Of a DNA stretch of 64,000 nt, positions 38,884 to 46,646 are shown in pieces. The position numbers and the translations under genes were made by a program. This DNA comes from Micrococcus sp. (lineage in GTDB: Bacteria; Actinomycetota; Actinomycetes; Actinomycetales; Micrococcaceae): contig JASBVO010000009.1 of assembly GCA_029961105.1 (NCBI GenBank), positions 62,001 through 126,000 of the forward strand, written 5' to 3'. Every line of letters starts with the position of its first letter. Position 1 is the first letter of the stretch. The notes beneath the pieces are model-generated. The model was given only the letters and a program-made list of their open reading frames with translations. It was not told the origin of the DNA and did no database searches.

Positions 38884-40371
38884 TCAGGCCGAGATCTCGG
38901 AGCGGTCCCCGGACCACAGGGTGTGGAAGGTGCCCTCCCGGTCGGTCCGGCGGTAGGTGTGGGCGCCGAAGTAGTCCCGCAGGCCCTGCGTGAGCGCGGC
39001 CGGCAGGCGGTCCCGGCGCAGGCCGTCGTAGTAGGCCAGGGCCGAGGAGAACACCGGCACCGGGACACCGGCGGCGACGGCGGCCGCCACCACCCGGCGC
39101 CAGGCCGGCACCGCGGCGGCCAGCGCCTGGCTGAACTCCGGGGCGAAGAGCAGGTTGAGCGGCTGGCCCTCGGCCAGCGTGCCCGGCTCCGGGTGCCGGG
39201 AGGTGTCCCGGCCGCCGTAGGCCTTCATGATGGTGTCCAGCAGGTCGGCGCGGATGATGCAGCCGTTGCGCCACAGCGAGGCGATGGTGCCCAGGTCTAG
39301 GGACCAGCCATACTGCGCCGCGGCCGCCGTGAGCATGTCCAGGCCCTGGGCGTAGGAGACCAGCTTGGAGGCGTACAGCGCCAGGCGCACGTCCTCGACG
39401 AAGGTCTCGTAGTCCTCGTCCTGCAGTTCCCGCGGCGCACTGACGGATTCCACACCGGCCCCCAGTGCCTCGCGGGCGGTGGCCCGTGCGGCGGTCTGGC
39501 TGGACAGCGACCGGGCGAACACGGACTCGGCGATCGCGGCCACGGGGGCGCCCAGGTCCAGTCCGGAGATGGCCGTCCAGCGGCCGGTGCCCTTCTGCCC
39601 GGCCTCGTCCACGATGACGTCGACCATCGGCCGGCCGGTGGCCACGTCCACCTGGCTCAGGACGTCCGCGGTGATCTCGATCAGGTAGCTGCGCAACTCC
39701 GTCTGGTTCCACTGCTCGAAGATGGCCGCCTGCTCGGCCGGCTCCACTCCCCCGACGCTGCGCAGCAGGTCGTAGGCCTCGCCGATCACCTGCATGTCGG
39801 CGTACTCGATGCCGTTGTGGACCATCTTCACGAAGTGTCCGGCGCCGTCCGTGCCGATCCAGGCGCAGCAGGGGTCACCCTCGTACTTCGCGGAGATGTC
39901 CTCGAGCAGTGGCCCGAGGGCCTCGTAGGACTCGCGCGGGCCGCCCGGCATGATGGCGGGGCCGTTCAGGGCGCCCTCCTCACCGCCGGACACGCCGATC
40001 CCGACGAAGTGCAGGTTGCGCGCGGCCAGGGCGGCCTCACGCCGGCGGGTGTCCTCGTAGTGGGAGTTGCCGGCGTCGATGATGATGTCCCCGGGTTCCA
40101 GCAGCGGCACGAGCTGGTCGATGACGTCGTCCACGGGCTGGCCGGCCTTGACCATGATGAGCACCCGGCGGGGCACCGAGAGGGACTGCACGAGCTCGTC
40201 CAGCGTCCCGGTCGGGATGAAGGTCCCGTCCTCGCCGTGCTCGGCCACGAGCGCGTCGGTACGCGCCCGGCTGCGGTTGTGCAGGGCCACGGTATAGCCA
40301 TGACGCGCGAAGTTCCGGGCCAGGTTCGCCCCCATGACCGCCAGTCCCGTGACGCCGATGTCAGCCTTCAT
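38884..40371 (-). CDS. gnd: 6-phosphogluconate dehydrogenase, decarboxylating
   Basis: Oxidative pentose phosphate enzyme giving ribulose-5-phosphate and NADPH. 495 residues: nucleotide site TGLAVMGANLARNFA, VGIGVSGGEEGALNGPAIMPGG, the catalytic HFVKMVHNGIEYADMQ and DEAGQKGTGRWT. GGAAGGAACGGC before the ATG at 40371 fixes the start. The tandem-dimer long form, not the short YqeC type. Confidence 0.96.
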   Translation of the reverse strand: MKADIGVTGLAVMGANLARNFARHGYTVALHNRSRARTDALVAEHGEDGTFIPTGTLDELVQSLSVPRRVLIMVKAGQPVDDVIDQLVPLLEPGDIIIDAGNSHYEDTRRREAALAARNLHFVGIGVSGGEEGALNGPAIMPGGPRESYEALGPLLEDISAKYEGDPCCAWIGTDGAGHFVKMVHNGIEYADMQVIGEAYDLLRSVGGVEPAEQAAIFEQWNQTELRSYLIEITADVLSQVDVATGRPMVDVIVDEAGQKGTGRWTAISGLDLGAPVAAIAESVFARSLSSQTAARATAREALGAGVESVSAPRELQDEDYETFVEDVRLALYASKLVSYAQGLDMLTAAAAQYGWSLDLGTIASLWRNGCIIRADLLDTIMKAYGGRDTSRHPEPGTLAEGQPLNLLFAPEFSQALAAAVPAWRRVVAAAVAAGVPVPVFSSALAYYDGLRRDRLPAALTQGLRDYFGAHTYRRTDREGTFHTLWSGDRSEISA

Positions 40372-40413
40372 GCCGTTCCTTCCCAGCACGCCGGAGGTGC
40401 TGCTGCCAACAGT

Positions 40414-40451
40414 GGAGGTCCGGGCGTTCCCTGCGGGCAGCCCGGACCTCC
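40414..40451 (-). terminator. Terminator downstream of the SGNH hydrolase gene
   Basis: 12 bp stem 40414-40425 with 40440-40451, 14 nt loop, ~86 bp past the SGNH hydrolase stop and just upstream of gnd, so gnd has its own promoter. Confidence 0.6.
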
Positions 40452-40536
40452 CCAGCCTACGTGGTCCCGGGGCGCGCCTCCGCCGCAACCGGCCGTGCGT
40501 GCCACCCCGGACCGTGCCCCCGGGACCCCCGGGGCC

Positions 40537-41262
40537 TCACCCCGCGGTCTCCCCCGCTCCCGGCGTCGCGAGGCGCCGGATCCCGGCCGCCATGCCGGCC
40601 GCGAGCCGCTCCGCACCGGCGGTGTCCAGGTGCAGCCCGTCCGTGGTCAGGGAGGGGTCGGCATAGCGGTTCCCGGAGGTCCGCAGCCGGGGCCACGGGT
40701 CCAGCAGCTGCCAGCCGCGGTCCGCGGCGGCCCGGTGCGTCAGGCTGTTCCATCGCTCCACCGGCGCCGCGGCACCCCCGTTCCGGGGCCCCACGGCCAC
40801 GACCACCACGCGTTCCGGGGGATAGCCCCGCCGCTCGACGATCCGGTCGAGGGATCCGATGAAGTCCTCGTGGCGGCGGGCGAGGCCGGCGTCATCGGCG
40901 GGACCGGCGGCGGCGAGGTCGTTCGTGCCCAGGAAGAGCACCAGCAGGTCAGCCTGGACGCCCGGTCGCAGGTGCTGGGCCAGGATGTCCCCGGCGGTGG
41001 CGCCCCACCGGCCCGAGCCGGCCTCCATCCGCATCCCGTGCGGCGGAAGGTGGTGCGCCCACGACCGGGGGCCGGTCATGCCGGCCTGGAAGGACGGTGA
41101 GTCCGCCACCGTCAGCGAGTCGCCGTAGACCTCCAGGCCCACGGGGTCGGCTCCGGGCGAGGTCTCGGACTGACCGGGCAGCGGCGGCGGCCCCACGCCA
41201 CCACGCCCCCCGCATCCGGAGAGCGCGAGGATGGCCAGCACCAGGGCGAACGCCAGGGCCAC
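40537..41262 (-). CDS. SGNH/GDSL-family lipoprotein hydrolase
   Basis: 241 residues. A hydrophobic N-terminus ending LALSGC is a lipobox, so the protein is exported and lipid-anchored. Catalytic blocks: YGDSLTVAD (Ser), LFLGTNDLA (GxND) and DGLHL (Asp-His). GTG 41262 is the only standard start in the open frame and leaves no positive n-region; the upstream codons encode TRRAAL, so a non-standard start is possible. Esterase or acylhydrolase on the outer face. Stops and starts place it directly after ppk2 (37 bp gap). Confidence 0.82.
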   Translation of the reverse strand: MALAFALVLAILALSGCGGRGGVGPPPLPGQSETSPGADPVGLEVYGDSLTVADSPSFQAGMTGPRSWAHHLPPHGMRMEAGSGRWGATAGDILAQHLRPGVQADLLVLFLGTNDLAAAGPADDAGLARRHEDFIGSLDRIVERRGYPPERVVVVAVGPRNGGAAAPVERWNSLTHRAAADRGWQLLDPWPRLRTSGNRYADPSLTTDGLHLDTAGAERLAAGMAAGIRRLATPGAGETAG

Positions 41263-41298
41263 GAGGGCCGCCCGCCGCGTGCCCGGGGGCGTGATACC

Positions 41299-42210
41299 TC
41301 AGTCCCCGACGGCTTCGCGACCGCGGCGCACGATCAGCGGATCGGGGGTGCCGACCACCTCGTGGTCCTTGTCGTCGTACTCGAACTTCGACAGGAAGTA
41401 GCGCATGGCATTGAGGCGGGCCCGCTTCTTGTCGTTGGACTTGATGGTGGTCCAGGGCGCGTGGTCGGTGTCCGTGTGCAGGAACATCGCCTCCTTCGCC
41501 GCGGTGTAGTCCTCCCAGCGGTCCAGCGACTCCAGATCCATCGGCGAGAGCTTCCAGCGGCGCACCGGGTCGATCTGGCGGATGGCGAAGCGGGTGCGCT
41601 GCTCGGACTGCGTCACGGAGAACCAGAACTTCGTCAGGTGGATGCCGTCGTCCACCAGCATCTTCTCGAACAACGGCACCTGGCTCATGAAGGTGGTGTA
41701 CTGCTCGTCCGTGCTGAACCCCATGACCCGCTCCACGCCGGCCCGGTTGTACCAGGAACGGTCGAAGAGCACGATCTCGCCCTCGGTCGGGAAGTGGTTG
41801 ATGTAGCGCTGGAAGTACCACTGGCCCTGTTCGCGGTCCGAGGGCTTGTTCAGGGCCACCACGCGGGCGGTGCGCGGGTTGAGGTACTCGGTGAAGCGCT
41901 TGATCGTGCCGCCCTTGCCGGCGGCGTCCCGGCCCTCGAAGACGATGATGTGCCGCTGGCCGGAGTCCTCGCCCCAGTACTGCAGCTTCAGCAGCTCGAT
42001 CTGCAGCTTGTACTTCTCCACCTCGTACTCCTCGCGGGACAGTCGCGTATCGTACGGGTAGTCCTCACGCCAGGTGTCCACGGCCTTGCCCTGGGGGTCG
42101 ATCAGGTCCGGATCCGGGGTATGGCGATCGATGACCTCATAGCCGCCGTCACGGATCTTGTCGATGAACTCCCGCAGGTTCTCCCGGGGCGCGTCCGGCG
42201 TCAGCAGCAT
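41299..42210 (-). CDS. ppk2: Polyphosphate kinase 2
   Basis: 303 residues of the PPK2 family, phosphorylating nucleotides with polyphosphate or the reverse. Walker A GRDAAGKGGTIKR, lid region, and Walker B-like FDRSWYNRAGVERVMGF are clear; WKLSPMDLESLDRWEDYT and APWTTIKSNDKKRARLN follow as usual. ATG 42210 is preceded by AAGGAG. The single-domain form cannot be assigned to GTP or ADP/AMP preference from sequence here. Confidence 0.92.
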   Translation of the reverse strand: MLLTPDAPRENLREFIDKIRDGGYEVIDRHTPDPDLIDPQGKAVDTWREDYPYDTRLSREEYEVEKYKLQIELLKLQYWGEDSGQRHIIVFEGRDAAGKGGTIKRFTEYLNPRTARVVALNKPSDREQGQWYFQRYINHFPTEGEIVLFDRSWYNRAGVERVMGFSTDEQYTTFMSQVPLFEKMLVDDGIHLTKFWFSVTQSEQRTRFAIRQIDPVRRWKLSPMDLESLDRWEDYTAAKEAMFLHTDTDHAPWTTIKSNDKKRARLNAMRYFLSKFEYDDKDHEVVGTPDPLIVRRGREAVGD

Positions 42211-42493
42211 CTGGACTCTCCTTCGAATGGGCCCGGCACCGGGTGCCTGGACCATTCACTGGTCAGCAGGCGCGCCGGGCACGGCGCGGTGGGGACTGAT
42301 CTTCATTGTCCATCATCGTCCGCACACCTCACCCGGATCCATCGGATGGCGACCTCCCCGGTGAACACGGGGTGAACTCCACGGAAAGCGCAGGTCCGGA
42401 CCGCAGGAGCGGGCGGCCGCGCCCGGCCCGTGACGGCCCGACGCCGGCCGTCGGCCTTCGAGGACCGGCTCGCCGTGGGCCGCCGGTCCGGGT

Positions 42494-42919
42494 TCAGCGT
42501 GCGACGGCGTGGGGCGGACGCTCCAGCCCGGCGGCGATGGCCTCCGAGGGGTCATGCCCGAGCTCGACGATGCGGTTGCCCGCGTCCACGTGGACCACGG
42601 TCGGCTCGAAGGCCCGGGCCTCCTCCGTGGTCATCTGTGCATAGGTGATGAGGATGACGGTGTCCCCCACGTCCACGAGGTGGGCGGCGGCACCGTTGAT
42701 GCCCAGCACGCCCGATCCGCGCTCACCGGCGATGGTGTAGGTCTCCAGCCGGGCGCCGTTGGTCACGTCCACGATCGACACGAGCTCGCCGGGCAGGATG
42801 TCCGCCGCGTCGAGCAGGTCCTGGTCCACGGTGACCGAACCGACGTAGTGCAGGTCCGCATGCGTCACGGTGGCGCGGTGGATCTTGGACTTAAAGATGG
42901 TCCGGGTCATGGAGGCCAT
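42494..42919 (-). CDS. panD: Aspartate 1-decarboxylase
   Basis: Makes beta-alanine for pantothenate. 141 residues: [27 protein letters not shown] contains the Gly-Ser self-cleavage site that creates the pyruvoyl group, and [22 protein letters not shown] follows. ATG 42919 and ATG 42910 are both possible starts. No panB or panC beside it. Confidence 0.95.
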   Translation of the reverse strand: MASMTRTIFKSKIHRATVTHADLHYVGSVTVDQDLLDAADILPGELVSIVDVTNGARLETYTIAGERGSGVLGINGAAAHLVDVGDTVILITYAQMTTEEARAFEPTVVHVDAGNRIVELGHDPSEAIAAGLERPPHAVAR

Positions 42920-43437
42920 GGGTCTGTCTTCCTTCGGATGGCTGGCGGTCCCGTCCCCCCCAGCGGATGCCGGCGGCAACGTCACTTCAACGGAGACGGG
43001 CCCCGGATTATGCCCGGACGGTCTCCTGCGGCGGCATCCCGGCATCCAGGATCCCGGGGTGGGTCCTGCATCCACGCGACGGCACCCGCGGTGCCGACGC
43101 GAAGGGCCGCCGGGAGGCGCACGCGTGCCGGAGATCCTACCCCATCGCCCCACCCGGCCACTGCTCCCCGACCGGCCGTCCCGACGGCGTCCGTGACGCG
43201 GCGGCGCACGGAACCGTCCTCAGCCGGGACACCGTGTGCGGCCAGGGGATTGAGACGTAATACTGCACGTCAAATACGTTTTATAGATCAATCGTTGATA
43301 TTCTCACGGTGTTCGCCGGGCGCGTTGCCCCCTCCATGTGCCGCCTGGCGAACGCCGCCGCGATCAGCACTGAGTCTCGCGGCGCGACCGTTCCTGCTGC
43401 GCCCCGCTGCGCGGCGGGAACGGTCGTCCAGGCCACG
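42920..43437. other. Gene-free stretch between panD and the attachment site
   Basis: About 520 bp without a credible gene. It includes an AT-rich island (about 43250-43310) with the small palindrome ATCAA-tcg-TTGAT at 43287-43299, and a hairpin at 43385-43426. The island contrasts with the surrounding GC-rich DNA and could be a promoter or the scar of an earlier insertion. Confidence 0.45.
43385..43426 (-). terminator. Hairpin that would end the original tRNA-Val transcript
   Basis: Stem CGACCGTTCC / GGAACGGTCG around a GC-rich inner part, ~14 bp beyond the tRNA 3' end on the minus strand. Fits a tRNA terminator left on the host side of the insertion. Confidence 0.6.
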
Positions 43438-43439
43438 GG

Positions 43440-43492
43440 TGGTGGGCCCTGCCGGGATCGAACCGACGACACCTGCGGTGTAAACGCAAGAG
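43440..43492 (-). other. Prophage attachment site: displaced 3' part of tRNA-Val(TAC)
   Basis: The minus strand carries the anticodon arm TTGCG-TTTACAC-CGCAG, variable loop, T arm GTCGG-TTCGATC-CCGGC, acceptor strand AGGGCCC, A73 and CCA, but the acceptor 5' strand and D arm are missing: phage DNA with the integrase gene begins there. This is what remains on the host side when a tyrosine integrase uses a tRNA 3' end as target. The rebuilt, complete tRNA should lie at the other prophage end, outside the window. Confidence 0.85.
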
Positions 43493-43504
43493 ACCGCCCA
43501 ATAG

Positions 43505-44635
43505 TTATGCGGCCTCCGCGTTCTCTGTGGCGGTTTTGTGGCGGTCCGTGTCGGCAAGGTGCTTGCCGATGCGGACCGCGACGTCGTCCAGGTCCTGGTC
43601 AAAGAGCCCCGCGTAGGTGTCCAGAGTGATGGCCGCGGACTTGTGGCCGAGCATCCGCTGCAGGGTTTTCACCGACGCGCCGGCCGCGACCGCCCACGAG
43701 GCGCATGTGTGCCGCAGGTCGTACATCACCAGCCCGTCCAACCCGGCCGCCGTGACGGCGCTGGTGAAGTAGCGGCGCACGAAGTTGTTCTCCCGTACCT
43801 GCGCCCCCTGCACCGTCGTGAACACCAGATCGTCCCGCTTCTTGCCCTTGACCCGGCCCTCGAGCATCTCGGCCACGTCCTTGGTGATCGGCACCCAGCG
43901 GGCCTCGTTGGACTTGGGTGCACCCACGACCCGACCGTAGGTGAAGGACACCCCCCGGGACACGACCAGCCGGCGCCGGGGCAAGTCCACGTCCTGCACC
44001 CGCAGCTCCCAGAGCTCGGAGGGGCGCAGCCCAGCGGTGACCGCCAGGTCCAGGGCATCCTGGTAGTGCTCGTGCATGGCCGCCCGCAACGCCCGGTACT
44101 CGGCCACGGTCAGGTACCGGTGCGGCCGGGCCCGACCCTTGGGCAGCTTCACGCCCTGGGTCGGTGGTGAGGTGATGTACTGCTCGGCCGCGCACCAGTT
44201 CAGGAACGCGGTCATGCGCCCCCAGATGGTGTCCACGGTCCGCGGTGCCAGCCGGGCGGAGAGCTCGCCGACCCAGCCCTGCAGGTCGCTGCGGGTGATG
44301 GCACCGACCGGGACGCGCCCCCACTTCGGCTGCAGGTGGTTCTTCACGGTCAGGCGCCGGTCCTGCAGGGTCCCGGACCGCACGTGCACGGTGCTCAGCA
44401 ACCAGTCCTCGAACAGGTCACCGCAGGGCACGGACTTCCGGTCGCCGGTGACCCACTCGCCCCGGGCCTGGTCGCCGGCGACCTTGGCCAGCCAGCCGGT
44501 CGCGGCGTCGCGGGTGTCGAACGATCGCTTGCGCTCGTTTCCGTGCTCGGTCCAGATCGCCTGCCAGCGTTTGCCCTGCCCGTAGCGGGCGGTGCGGGTG
44601 CGGTCCTTGCGGTGCCAGAGGTCAACGACCCTCAC
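43505..44635 (-). CDS. int: Prophage tyrosine-type integrase
   Basis: 376 residues: N-terminal AP2-like arm-binding region (RYGQGKRWQAIWTEHGNERKRSF), SAM-like core-binding domain (~85-165), and catalytic domain with AGLRPSELWEL (Arg), YDLRHTCASWA (Arg-His; the first His of HxxR is Tyr), MLGHKSAAITLDTYAGL (His, Tyr nucleophile). Lies 12 bp from the tRNA-derived attachment site, as expected for int-attP. GTG start overlaps the stop of the small membrane protein gene (GTGA). Confidence 0.95.
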   Translation of the reverse strand: MRVVDLWHRKDRTRTARYGQGKRWQAIWTEHGNERKRSFDTRDAATGWLAKVAGDQARGEWVTGDRKSVPCGDLFEDWLLSTVHVRSGTLQDRRLTVKNHLQPKWGRVPVGAITRSDLQGWVGELSARLAPRTVDTIWGRMTAFLNWCAAEQYITSPPTQGVKLPKGRARPHRYLTVAEYRALRAAMHEHYQDALDLAVTAGLRPSELWELRVQDVDLPRRRLVVSRGVSFTYGRVVGAPKSNEARWVPITKDVAEMLEGRVKGKKRDDLVFTTVQGAQVRENNFVRRYFTSAVTAAGLDGLVMYDLRHTCASWAVAAGASVKTLQRMLGHKSAAITLDTYAGLFDQDLDDVAVRIGKHLADTDRHKTATENAEAA

Positions 44636-44952
44636 TCGTCGGCTCGCTTCTCGAACACGAGGGTCGCCCCGTAGCGGTTCTCCGAGGAGTTGGTGAGCCG
44701 GTAGTCGAAGGTGTCGGCGGCCTCGATGATCTCTTCCTTGGTCGGGTGTTCCCGCAGGGAGCTGTACTCGAACGTCACGACGCGAGAATCACCGTCGAAC
44801 TTCTCCACGAATTGTTGTGCGGCATCCGCGGCCTGTCGCTTCGCTCGTCGCTCACTGGTGGCGAACCAGCCGATGCCGAACGCTCCGAGGACCATGAGCC
44901 CGATGATGGGCATAAGGATGACGAGGATGATGAGGCCAATGATGATTTCCAT
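44632..44952 (-). CDS. Small membrane-anchored prophage protein
   Basis: 106 residues. Residues 1-31 form one very hydrophobic helix (EIIIGLIILVILMPIIGLMV...), followed by a charged soluble domain with no motif I recognise. GGAGGGG precedes the ATG. Its 5' half overlaps the open frame of the ImmA-like gene in another frame. Membrane proteins at this lysogeny position can give superinfection exclusion, but that is only a positional guess. Confidence 0.7.
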   Translation of the reverse strand: MEIIIGLIILVILMPIIGLMVLGAFGIGWFATSERRAKRQAADAAQQFVEKFDGDSRVVTFEYSSLREHPTKEEIIEAADTFDYRLTNSSENRYGATLVFEKRADE

Positions 44953-45365
44953 GCGGATTCCCCTCCAGGATGGTTGTCAGGCGGCATGCCGAGGATGTGA
45001 CGCTGGACGTCGGTGAGCAGGTCGATCCGGTCGGCGAGCACGTCGTCGGTGACCTGAAGCTGGCGGGCGGCCGCTTCCCGGTCGGTGGCCACTGGGGTGG
45101 CGAGCAGGGCGGTGAACGGGATCAGCTCGAGGGCGACCTGTTCTCGGACCTGACGTTCCACGGCGGGCCGCTGGCGGGTGGTGTGCCCTTCGACGATGTG
45201 CACGAGCTCGTGGGCGAGGGTGCACCGCTGTTCGACCGGGCTGAGTTCGTGGTGGAGCCAGATGGTGGTCCGGCCGTCGGTGACTCCCCTCATCCCGGCG
45301 GGGAGCGTGGAAGGGACCACGTCAACCCCGAGTCGTGCAGCGATGATGTATGGCGCGTCCCTCAT
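44775..45365 (-). CDS. ImmA/IrrE-family metallopeptidase
   Basis: Zinc protease of the type that cleaves phage or ICE repressors. CTLAHELVHIVEGH contains HExxH. Residues 1-135 look normal (RDAPYIIAARLGVDVVP, QRPAVERQVREQVALELI). After about residue 140 the composition becomes Ser/Arg-rich because the frame runs 178 bp over the next gene; a late frameshift or an unusually long natural overlap are both possible. An SOS-box-like palindrome precedes the gene. The repressor gene lies directly upstream, the usual partner of ImmA. Confidence 0.8.
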   Translation of the reverse strand: MRDAPYIIAARLGVDVVPSTLPAGMRGVTDGRTTIWLHHELSPVEQRCTLAHELVHIVEGHTTRQRPAVERQVREQVALELIPFTALLATPVATDREAAARQLQVTDDVLADRIDLLTDVQRHILGMPPDNHPGGESAWKSSLASSSSSSLCPSSGSWSSERSASAGSPPVSDERSDRPRMPHNNSWRSSTVILAS

Positions 45366-45403
45366 GAGCCATGACAGTAGACGACCCCGACGACACGCTA
45401 AGT

Positions 45404-45419
45404 TCGAACATACTTTCGA
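45404..45419 (-). promoter_or_regulatory. SOS-box-like palindrome before the ImmA-like gene
   Basis: TCGAACATACTTTCGA differs at one position from the actinobacterial LexA box TCGAAC-N4-GTTCGA. It sits ~40 bp upstream of the ImmA-like start, in the gap after the repressor gene. LexA binding here would make the protease damage-inducible. Confidence 0.5.
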
Positions 45420-45426
45420 AGAAACA

Positions 45427-46209
45427 CTAGTCACGTCCACCTTGGCGGTCATTGTCCTGACTTTCCCGCTCGCGCTCAGGCCAGTCCGCGGCGAGGTCAA
45501 ACGCCTCCCGCGGCGGGTCGACGGGCGGGTCCTGCAGGCGCCGGAGAACCTGGGCGGCTTCCTCGGTGGTGGGGCTGGCGAGGTAGTCGGCCAGGGCCTG
45601 CTCGAGGCGGGCGATCCGCTCCTCATGGTCCTGCAGGGTGGGGCCGGATTCCGGGGCGGCGGGCTCGGTGGCTGGGGTGTCCGCCCAGGTGGTGGTGGTC
45701 TTGGTGGACAGCGATGGGGCGGTGACGGCGTTGGGGTCTCGGCCGGACCAGACGAGCCCGTCGACGCGCTTGGGATCCCAGTCCAGGGCGACGCACAGTT
45801 TCTCCAGCTCCGGGGTGGTCGGCCAGGGGTGGCCGTCCAGGAACCCTTCGGCGACGCCCTTGGCGACGCCGGCAGCCCGGGACAGGTCTCGGGGGGTGAG
45901 GTAGCGGTGCTCGGGCATGACTGACTGGGCGAGGGCGCCGATCCGGTGGCGCATGTTCACGGAGGCCTCGTAGGCGGGGGTGATGTCAGCGATGAGGTCG
46001 GGCAGGTGGGGATGGTCGGGGTCGCCGGTGAGGTCGGTGGGGGTGAGTCCGACGGCGAGGGCCATCTTGGCGAGGGTGTCGTCGGGGGCGGGTTCGCCCT
46101 TGGCTACCTGCCGCCAGCGGCTGTCGCTGATGGCTGCGGCCGTGGCGGCGGCGCGGAGGGAAAGGCCGCGGTCCAGCCTTGCCTGCTCGATGATCTCGGG
46201 TGCGTTCAC
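45427..46209 (-). CDS. Prophage repressor with two helix-turn-helix regions
   Basis: About 260 residues. The first XRE-type HTH (IIEQARLDRGLSLRAAATAAAISDSRWRQVAKG) is near the N-terminus; a second HTH-like segment (LTPRDLSRAAGVAKGVAEGFLDG) lies at ~100-125; a C-terminal coiled coil (LQDHEERIARLEQALADYLAS) may dimerise. Leftward, divergent from a Cro-like gene, next to the ImmA-like gene: the layout of a lysogeny switch. GTG 46209 has GGAG before it; the frame opens as far as 46272, but that part overlaps operator half-sites. Best candidate for binding the repeated 13 bp palindrome. Confidence 0.8.
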   Translation of the reverse strand: MNAPEIIEQARLDRGLSLRAAATAAAISDSRWRQVAKGEPAPDDTLAKMALAVGLTPTDLTGDPDHPHLPDLIADITPAYEASVNMRHRIGALAQSVMPEHRYLTPRDLSRAAGVAKGVAEGFLDGHPWPTTPELEKLCVALDWDPKRVDGLVWSGRDPNAVTAPSLSTKTTTTWADTPATEPAAPESGPTLQDHEERIARLEQALADYLASPTTEEAAQVLRRLQDPPVDPPREAFDLAADWPERERESQDNDRQGGRD

Positions 46210-46237
46210 GATCTCCACTTTGGTTGACGGGGGCGGC

Positions 46238-46271
46238 GTAGTCACTACTTGACTGCTACGCGCTCTACGCA
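46238..46271 (-). promoter_or_regulatory. Operator half-sites in the repressor leader
   Basis: Contains the palindrome GTAGTCACTAC (46238-46248) and, read on the minus strand, TGCGTAGAGCGCGTAGCA (46254-46271), two half-sites similar to the prophage operator. Position suggests autoregulation of the repressor. Confidence 0.4.
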
Positions 46272-46341
46272 CGATACCGGCATTTTTGCGCCCGTTTGGG
46301 CGGCAAACAGCCTAGTCAGGTGAGGTGAGTATGCGCACTTG

Positions 46342-46379
46342 TGCGTAGACTTGCGTGGTACGCACATCTACGCAATACT
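46342..46379 (+). promoter_or_regulatory. Rightward promoter with nested operator (site 1)
   Basis: Operator TGCGTGGTACGCA at 46352-46364, flanked symmetrically, 3 bp away on each side, by half-sites TGCGTAG (46342-46348) and CTACGCA (46368-46374). TTGCGT (46351-46356) and AATACT (46374-46379), 17 bp apart, form a -35/-10 pair overlapped by the operator. The start codon at 46386 is 7 nt after the -10, implying a leaderless message. Confidence 0.7.
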
Positions 46380-46385
46380 GGACGC

Positions 46386-46646
46386 ATGGAACGCACACCC
46401 CAGAACCCCAGCCCCGTGCCATGGGCCACACTCACAGCCATGCGCGAGAAGGACGGCCACACCATGGCCTCCCTCGCCAAGACCGCCGGCATCAGTCCCG
46501 GCTACCTCAACGACCTCGAGAAGGGCCGCCGCGACCCCGGCCCCCAGGTCACCAAGAAGATCGCCAAGGCCCTCAACGTCCCGGCCTCCGCCATTGAGAA
46601 GTACCGCCGCGCCCCGATCGCCCTGGGTGAAGGACGGGCCGCCTGA
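46386..46646 (+). CDS. Cro-like XRE-family regulator
   Basis: 86 residues. MREKDGHTMASLAKTAGISPGYLNDLEKGRRDPG is a textbook XRE helix-turn-helix. First rightward gene opposite the repressor, so likely the early regulator favouring lytic growth. No ribosome site: the ATG coincides with the predicted transcription start. Stop overlaps the next ATG (TGATG). Confidence 0.85.
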   Translation: MERTPQNPSPVPWATLTAMREKDGHTMASLAKTAGISPGYLNDLEKGRRDPGPQVTKKIAKALNVPASAIEKYRRAPIALGEGRAA

